NCBI GenBank assembly: GCA_025936735.1
Contig: JAICSU010000002.1
Location: forward strand, 1 to 64,000
Length of the DNA stretch: 64,000 nt
DNA from: Amnibacterium sp.
GTDB lineage: Bacteria > Actinomycetota > Actinomycetes > Actinomycetales > Microbacteriaceae
Reading direction: 5' to 3'
Of the stretch, positions 57,319 through 64,000 are shown one piece after another. A program made the position numbers and the translations under genes. Under the pieces are notes generated by a model that was not told the DNA's origin, did no database searches, and saw nothing but the letters and a program-made list of their open reading frames with translations. Position 1 is the first letter of the stretch; the number at the start of each line of letters is the position of its first letter.

Positions 57319-58485
57319 TCACGCGCCCCATCCCGCCTGGCTGCCACCGATGCGGTCCGCTTCGATCCGCTCCTGGTGGCCGGACTCGGCGTAGGCCCGC
57401 ATGGGGTCGGCCGGCAGTCCGCGCGACTCGCGCCAGGCGGCGAGGTCGGGGCGCACGTCGCGGTAGAACGCGTCCATGTAGACCGAGTTGGCGCCGAGCA
57501 CGTCACCGGCGCGCTGCGCCGCCGCCAGGGCGTCGCGGTCGAGCAGCAGCGCCCGTGCGGTCATCTCCTGCACGTTCAGCACGCTGCGGATCTGACCGGG
57601 GATCTTCTTCTCGATGTTGTGGCACTGGTCGAGCATGAACGCGACGCCGCTGTCCTCGCCGTACCCGCCGCCCCGGATGACCTCGACGAGGATGCGGAAC
57701 AGCTGGAACGGATCCGCCGCCCCGACGATCAGGTCGTCGTCGGCGTAGAAGCGGGAGTTGAAGTCGAACGAGCCGAGCTTCCCGAGGCGCAGCAGCTGCA
57801 TGACGATGAACTCGATGTTCGTGCCCGGCGCGTGGTGCCCCGTGTCGAGGCACACGAACGCCTTCTCGCCGAGGGCGGCGACCTGGGCGTAGGAGGTGCC
57901 CCAGTCCGGCACGTCGGTGTGGTAGAACGCCGGCTCGAAGAACTTGTACTCGAGCACGAGCCGCTGCCCGTCCCCGATCGCGGCGTAGATCTCCTGCAGC
58001 GACTCCGCGAGCCGGTCCTGGCGGGCTCGCAGGTCGTCCTGGCCGGGGTAGTTCGTGCCGTCCGCCAGCCAGATCTTCAGATCCCGGCTACCGGTCTCGC
58101 CCATGATCTCGATGCAGCGCAGGTGGTGCTCGATGGCCTGACGTCGCACCGCGTCGTCCTGCGACGCGAGGCTGCCGAGCTTGTAGGCCTCGTCCTGGAA
58201 GGTGTTCGAGTTGATCGTGCCGAGCGCCACACCGAGGTCCTCCGCGTGGCGCCGCAGGGCGGCGAAGTCCTCGACCTCGTCCCACGGGATGTGCAGCGCG
58301 ACGGACGGCGCGAGGCCCGTCAGCTCGTGCACCTTCGCGGCATCGGCGATCTTCTCGAACGGGTCGCGCGGCACACCGGCCTGCGGGAACACCCGGAAGC
58401 GGGTCCCCGAGTTGCCGAACGCCCAGGACGGCAGCTCGATCGCCTGCTGGGCGAGCGCGGCGGAGACTTCGCTGAAGGACGGCAT
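57319..58485 (-). CDS. rhaI: L-rhamnose isomerase (RhaI type)
   Basis: IELPSWAFGNSGTRFRVFPQAGVPRDPFEKIADAAKVHELTGLAPSVALHIPWD, LVLEYKFFEPAFYHTDVPDWGTSY, VCLDTGHHAPGTNIEFI. Confidence 0.93.
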   Translation of the reverse strand: MPSFSEVSAALAQQAIELPSWAFGNSGTRFRVFPQAGVPRDPFEKIADAAKVHELTGLAPSVALHIPWDEVEDFAALRRHAEDLGVALGTINSNTFQDEAYKLGSLASQDDAVRRQAIEHHLRCIEIMGETGSRDLKIWLADGTNYPGQDDLRARQDRLAESLQEIYAAIGDGQRLVLEYKFFEPAFYHTDVPDWGTSYAQVAALGEKAFVCLDTGHHAPGTNIEFIVMQLLRLGKLGSFDFNSRFYADDDLIVGAADPFQLFRILVEVIRGGGYGEDSGVAFMLDQCHNIEKKIPGQIRSVLNVQEMTARALLLDRDALAAAQRAGDVLGANSVYMDAFYRDVRPDLAAWRESRGLPADPMRAYAESGHQERIEADRIGGSQAGWGA

Positions 58486-58509
58486 CGTTCCTCGTTCGTT
58501 CGGGTGTCT

Positions 58510-58521
58510 TGAATCGTTTCA
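58510..58521. promoter_or_regulatory. LacI-type operator-like palindrome TGAATCGTTTCA
   Basis: 25 bp upstream of the rhaI ATG (58485, minus strand). Confidence 0.6.
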
Positions 58522-58581
58522 GAGGCTAGAGCATGGAGGCGGGAATCGGAAGGGGCGAGGGGCGGAAAACGGTCTCAGTTC

Positions 58582-58593
58582 TGAAGCGCTTCA
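58582..58593. promoter_or_regulatory. LacI-type operator-like perfect palindrome TGAAGCGCTTCA
   Basis: Second site upstream of rhaI. Confidence 0.6.
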
Positions 58594-58614
58594 TGCTCTG
58601 GTCGCGGCTCGCGC

Positions 58615-59400
58615 TCACCGGTACTCCGGCGGCGGGACCCGCGTGAACCACGCCAGCTCGTTGTCCCGCACGAACCGCGACAGCGTCGCCGATGCGGGTA
58701 GCACGGCGCCGGCGACTCCCTCGATCACGGCGAGGACCGGCGCAGCGCGGTCCCTGCTGGGTGCCGTGACGAGGTCGGCCAGGGCGTCGGCGAAGCCGGC
58801 CGGGGCGCCAGGGAGGTCCCGGACCCGCTCCAGCAACTGCTTCGGGCCCGGGTGCCGCACGTGCCCGACGGCGAGCAGCGTCCGCGCCGCGGCGACCGCG
58901 AGATGCACGGCCGCGTGGGCCGTGAGCAGCGGATCGGCGTGCTCGAGGCCGTGCGAGAGGAAGTACTGGCCGTGCAGTCGTGCCTGCGCGAGCTGGGATG
59001 CCGCGAGATCCTGCCACCGGGCCTCCGACACCACCGCGGCCCGGCGGAGCAGCTCGGGCAACCCGATTCCGCGGTCAATCAGGGATTTCGCTGTGGCGAG
59101 GCTGTCTCGCACCGGGTCGTCGCCGCGCTCCGCCGCGGCGGTGAGCTGCGCCACCGTGGCCAGCTTGACGTCGTAGTACCCGTGCTCGTAGCCGATCCCG
59201 TCGGTCTCGGTGTACATGATGCGTTCCGCGCGCACCGCGGCCTGCCACGTCGGCTCGTCGACCACGAGCACGAGGTCGACGTCGGAGTCGGGGCGCTCCT
59301 CGCCTCGCGCGAGCGAGCCCGTGAGGGCGAGGCCGAGCACCTCCGGTCGGCGCCCGGTCCGTGTCGCGAACCGCTGGATCGCCTCGTCGTGGTGCCGCAC
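58615..59400 (-). CDS. MNT-type nucleotidyltransferase-domain protein
   Basis: LGLALTGSLARGEERPDSDVDLVLVVDEPTW (GSxxRGxxxxxSDxDL); GTG start preceded by GGAGGAGG. Confidence 0.78.
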   Translation of the reverse strand: MRHHDEAIQRFATRTGRRPEVLGLALTGSLARGEERPDSDVDLVLVVDEPTWQAAVRAERIMYTETDGIGYEHGYYDVKLATVAQLTAAAERGDDPVRDSLATAKSLIDRGIGLPELLRRAAVVSEARWQDLAASQLAQARLHGQYFLSHGLEHADPLLTAHAAVHLAVAAARTLLAVGHVRHPGPKQLLERVRDLPGAPAGFADALADLVTAPSRDRAAPVLAVIEGVAGAVLPASATLSRFVRDNELAWFTRVPPPEYR

Positions 59401-59487
59401 CAGGGCCTCCTCCCTCAGTCCTTCGCATCGAACCCGGTCGAGGCCGATCCGTGACGCGCTCGTTACCTGATCGTTACCGTCGCCTCG

Positions 59488-59515
59488 TTGAATCCTGCGC
59501 TCAGGACCGTACCCT
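59488..59515 (+). promoter_or_regulatory. Candidate promoter TTGAAT-N16-TACCCT of sugar ABC operon
   Basis: Just upstream of a LacI-like palindrome at 59518-59533. Confidence 0.4.
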
Positions 59516-59517
59516 GC

Positions 59518-59533
59518 GTTGAAGCGTTTCAAC
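59518..59533. promoter_or_regulatory. LacI-type operator-like palindrome GTTGAAGCGTTTCAAC
   Basis: GTTGAA-GCGT-TTCAAC; directly downstream of the candidate -10. Confidence 0.65.
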
Positions 59534-59574
59534 GTCTCGACGGCGCCGTCCGGCGCTCTTACAAGGAGGTAAGG

Positions 59575-60918
59575 ATGATCCCTCGTACCAGGAAGGCGCG
59601 GGTGACCGCGGTGCTCGGTGGCGCTGCGCTGCTCGCGACCGCGCTCGCCGGATGCTCGTCCGGCAGCTCGAACTCCTCGAGCAGCAGCAGCGTGAGCGGC
59701 CCCGTGACGATCAAGCTGCTCGCCGGGGGGAACGACCCCGTCAGCATCGCCACCGCGAACGCCTACGTGAAGGGCTTCCACGCGGCCAACCCGAAGATCA
59801 CCGTCACTGTCGAGACCCGACCGGGCGGCACCGACGGCGACAACCTGATCAAGACGCGTCTCGCCACCGGCAACATGGACGACGTCTTCCTCTACAACTC
59901 CGGTTCCCTCTTCCAGGCGCTCGACCCCGACAAGACGCTGACGCCGCTGACGAACGAGCCGTGGGTGAAGAACGTCAGCAAGGACTTCAAGTCGGTCGTG
60001 AGCACGCCCAACGGGGTCTACGGGGCTCCGGTGGGCACGACCTTCGGCGGCGGCGTGATGTACAACAAGAAGGTCTACGCGCAGCTCGGTCTCAAGATCC
60101 CGACGACGTGGAACGAGTTCATCGCGAACAGCGAGAAGATCAAGGCGGCCGGCAAGGTCGCGGTGCTGCAGACCTACGGTGACACCTGGACCAGCCAGCT
60201 GTTCGTGCTCGGCAGCTTCGCGGACATCAGCGCGGTCGATCCCAAGTGGGCGTCCGAGTACACGGCGAACAACCCGAACGCGAAGTACTCGAAGGAGCCG
60301 GCGCTCGACGGGTTCATCCACACCGCGCAGGTGCACCAGCTCGGTCTGATGAACAAGGACTTCGCCTCGCTCACCAACGCCAACGGCCTCAAGGAGCTCG
60401 CCACCGGCGAAGCGGTGCAGTACCCGATGATCGGCGTCGTCATCGGCAACGTGCTGCAGACCAACCCGAAGCAGGTGAACGACATCGGGATGTTCCCCCT
60501 GCCGGCCGCCTCCGCCGCGGACACCCGGCTCACCATCTGGGAGCCGGGCGGCGCCTACATCCCGAAGACCACGACGGGTGACAAGCTGATCGCCGCCAAG
60601 AAGTTCGTCGCGTGGCTGAACTCGCCGGCCGGGTGCGCGATCCAGAACAAGACGGGCCTGCCTGCCGGCCCCTATGCGATCACCCAGTGCAAGGTGCCCA
60701 GCTCCGCCCCGGCCATCGCCGCCGACACCCAGAAGTACATCGACGAGGGCAAGTCGGGCCTGGCGCTCGAGTTCATCTCGCCGATCAAGGGACCGAACCT
60801 GGAGAAGATCCTGATCCAGGTCGGATCGGGCATCTCGACCGCCGCGCAGGGTGCAGCGCTGTACGACAACGATGTGAAGAAGCAGGCGCAGCAGCTCGGG
60901 CTGAAGGGCTGGAGCTGA
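59575..60918 (+). CDS. Sugar ABC transporter substrate-binding protein (lipoprotein)
   Basis: Lipobox LLATALAGCSSGS; extracellular solute-binding family 1 sequence; RBS AAGGAGGT. Confidence 0.9.
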   Translation: MIPRTRKARVTAVLGGAALLATALAGCSSGSSNSSSSSSVSGPVTIKLLAGGNDPVSIATANAYVKGFHAANPKITVTVETRPGGTDGDNLIKTRLATGNMDDVFLYNSGSLFQALDPDKTLTPLTNEPWVKNVSKDFKSVVSTPNGVYGAPVGTTFGGGVMYNKKVYAQLGLKIPTTWNEFIANSEKIKAAGKVAVLQTYGDTWTSQLFVLGSFADISAVDPKWASEYTANNPNAKYSKEPALDGFIHTAQVHQLGLMNKDFASLTNANGLKELATGEAVQYPMIGVVIGNVLQTNPKQVNDIGMFPLPAASAADTRLTIWEPGGAYIPKTTTGDKLIAAKKFVAWLNSPAGCAIQNKTGLPAGPYAITQCKVPSSAPAIAADTQKYIDEGKSGLALEFISPIKGPNLEKILIQVGSGISTAAQGAALYDNDVKKQAQQLGLKGWS

Positions 60919-61000
60919 CCGGTCCTCGGACCGCACCGGGGCCGGCGGGGACACCCGCCGGCCCCACCCCTGAAGCAAGCCGCTCGATGAGGAGTGCCCG

Positions 61001-61936
61001 ATGACCGCCAACACGACGTCCGCGGTGAAGCCCGCGGCGGCGTTCACCCGAACGGGCGGCGCGCCGAGCGCGCGTCGCAAGATGAAGTCGTTCTATCCGT
61101 CGTGGTTCTTCCTGCCGGCGATGGTCCTGTACGTCGTGTTCTTCGCCGTGCCGACGTTCGCGTCGTTCTACTTCTCGCTGACGCGCTGGTCGCTCTTCAA
61201 CATCCAGTTCATCGGGTTCGCGAACTTCGTCGAGTTCTTCCAGGACCCGCAGCTGGTCAACGGGTTCATCCACACCTTCGAGTACGGGTTCGTGACGAGC
61301 GCCGTGAAGGTGGTGCTCGGCCTCCTCTTCGCCCTGCTGCTGACCGGCCCCGTGATCGGGCGCGGGTATCTGCGCGCGGTGATCTTCTTCCCCGTGCTCG
61401 TCTCGACGATCGGGGTGGGGATCATGTGGAAGAACCTGCTCGACCCCTTCCATGGCATGGTCAACGCGGTGCTCGGGTTCTTCCACCTCGGGCAGCCGGG
61501 CTGGTTCACGGACCCGAAGCTGGCGCTCATGACGATCGCGGGCGTCGACATCTGGAAGGGCGTCGGCATCGCCACGCTGATCTTCATGGCCGGGATCGTC
61601 GCGATCCCCCAGGACTACTACGAAGCGGCGCGCCTGGACGGCAGCGGCTCGTGGCAGATCTTCCGCTCGATCACCCTGCCGCTGGTGCGGCCGGCGATGG
61701 GCACGGTGATCATCCTGTCGTTGATCGGTGGACTGCGATCGTTCGACATCATCTGGGCGACCACGGGTGGCGGGCCCGGCTTCACGAGCGACGTGATCGC
61801 GTCGGTGATCTACAAGGAGTACCAGGCCGGCTTCTACGGTCTCTCGACCGCCGGGAACGTGATCCTGTTCCTCGTCGTGACGGTGATCATGGTGCCGATC
61901 TCGGCCTTCCTGAACCGCCGGGAGGTGGACCTGTGA
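61001..61936 (+). CDS. Sugar ABC transporter permease (MalF-like)
   Basis: YEAARLDGSGSWQIFRSITLPLVRPAMGTVIIL EAA motif; 6-TM pattern. Confidence 0.9.
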   Translation: MTANTTSAVKPAAAFTRTGGAPSARRKMKSFYPSWFFLPAMVLYVVFFAVPTFASFYFSLTRWSLFNIQFIGFANFVEFFQDPQLVNGFIHTFEYGFVTSAVKVVLGLLFALLLTGPVIGRGYLRAVIFFPVLVSTIGVGIMWKNLLDPFHGMVNAVLGFFHLGQPGWFTDPKLALMTIAGVDIWKGVGIATLIFMAGIVAIPQDYYEAARLDGSGSWQIFRSITLPLVRPAMGTVIILSLIGGLRSFDIIWATTGGGPGFTSDVIASVIYKEYQAGFYGLSTAGNVILFLVVTVIMVPISAFLNRREVDL

Positions 61937-62760
61937 GGGCCGAACGCATCCGGGCTCGCGTCGTCGGGGTCGTCGCGATCATCGCCACGATCGTGGTCTT
62001 CATCATCCCCTTCCTCTTCGTCGTCGATCAGGCTGCGAAGACGCCCGCCGACGCCGCCTCGCTCGCGTTCTCGTGGCCGACCAAGTGGCAGTTCTTCGAG
62101 AACCTCGTGGGGGTGGTGCAGTACAACGGCGGGGTCATCTTCCAGGCGTTCATCAACAGCGCCGTGCTCACCGTGTTCTCGGTGCTCATCACCACCGTCT
62201 TCGCCGCCATGGTCGGCTACGTGCTGCAGCGGAAGCCGTCGCGCTGGAACCCGGTGATCAACTTCTTCGTGCTCGCCGGGCTCATCGTCCCGCCGGCCGT
62301 CGTCCCGACGATCTGGGTGCTGCAGGACCTCGGGATCTTCCAGACGATGCTCGGGATGATCCTCGTCGAGGCCACGTTCGGGCTGTCGTTCAACATCCTG
62401 CTGTTCCGCGCCTTCGTCGCCACGATCCCGAAGGAGCTGGACGAGGCCGCCGTGCTCGACGGCTCGGGCCCCATCCGGATGTTCTTCTCGGTGATCCTGC
62501 CCCTGCTGCGTCCCGTGCTCGCGACGGTGATCGTGGTGCAGGCCGTCGTCGTGTTCAACGACTTCGCCGGCCCTCTGTACTTCCTGCCCGGCCAGCCGAC
62601 GGTGCAGCTCACCCTCTACCAGTTCCAAGGACAGGCGCTCAGCTTCAACAACCTGCTGTTCATGGACATCCTGCTCATCACCATCCCGCCCCTGGTCCTC
62701 TACGTCTTCTTCAACCGGCAGATCGTCGCCGGTATGACCAGCGGCGCAGTCAAGGGCTGA
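61933..62760 (+). CDS. Sugar ABC transporter permease (MalG-like)
   Basis: LDEAAVLDGSGPIRMFFSVILPLLRPVLATVIVVQ EAA motif; FNRQIVAGMTSGAVKG* C-terminus; GTGA overlap. Confidence 0.9.
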   Translation: MRAERIRARVVGVVAIIATIVVFIIPFLFVVDQAAKTPADAASLAFSWPTKWQFFENLVGVVQYNGGVIFQAFINSAVLTVFSVLITTVFAAMVGYVLQRKPSRWNPVINFFVLAGLIVPPAVVPTIWVLQDLGIFQTMLGMILVEATFGLSFNILLFRAFVATIPKELDEAAVLDGSGPIRMFFSVILPLLRPVLATVIVVQAVVVFNDFAGPLYFLPGQPTVQLTLYQFQGQALSFNNLLFMDILLITIPPLVLYVFFNRQIVAGMTSGAVKG

Positions 62761-62803
62761 CCCGCCCCTCCTGCCCAACCCCACCTTCCGTCGAAAGGAA
62801 GCC

Positions 62804-64000
<1,197 letters not shown>

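Noticed and set aside
57319-58485. Xylose-isomerase-like protein as a C-glycoside-cleaving enzyme
   Set aside because: Full-length sequence fits L-rhamnose isomerase (RhaI) and it sits with rhaM/rhaD/rhaB; no partner Gfo/Idh-type oxidase was seen.

Overview
High-GC (actinobacterial, probably Microbacteriaceae-like; lineage is inference) chromosomal window, almost entirely coding, with about 50 genes. No RNA genes, CRISPR arrays or transposases were recognised. It reads as a dense plant-aromatic and plant-glycoside catabolic region: (i) a truncated aldo/keto reductase plus an L-fuconate-dehydratase-like enolase; (ii) an ABC exporter with a tiny HTH protein; (iii) a complete 4-hydroxybenzoate/protocatechuate beta-ketoadipate operon (pobA-pcaHGB-pcaDC fusion-pcaIJF); (iv) two IclR regulators flanking an orphan carboxymuconolactone-decarboxylase-like gene; (v) a quercetin-2,3-dioxygenase-like cupin translationally coupled to an alpha/beta hydrolase, divergent from a LysR regulator; (vi) an SDR-SDR-FAH-FAH-hydrolase-GH1 operon; (vii) a peptide-type ABC importer (with a permease-ATPase fusion) and a divergent nucleoside hydrolase; (viii) a GH78 alpha-L-rhamnosidase divergent from a branched-chain-type ABC importer (with a LivH-LivM fusion), followed by an unusual operon (tandem GlcG/HbpS domains, ketopantoate-reductase-like, MBL, FMN reductase with zinc-ribbon-like tail, methyltransferase, VOC); (ix) a benzaldehyde-dehydrogenase-like ALDH, a double-hotdog thioesterase, PEPCK and a RamB-like regulator; (x) a full L-rhamnose pathway (rhaI, rhaM, rhaD-type bifunctional enzyme, rhaB, lldD-like); (xi) a sugar ABC importer followed by a second, truncated GH78. 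The main hypothesis is a flavonol-rhamnoside/rutinoside (e.g. rutin) utilisation supercluster in which sugar, B-ring and possibly A-ring catabolism are co-localised. In support, I found a recurring inverted-repeat motif (TTGAAA-N4/5-CTTTC-N7-GAAAG-like) at three separate promoters 15 kb apart, and LacI-type palindromes at the rhamnose genes.
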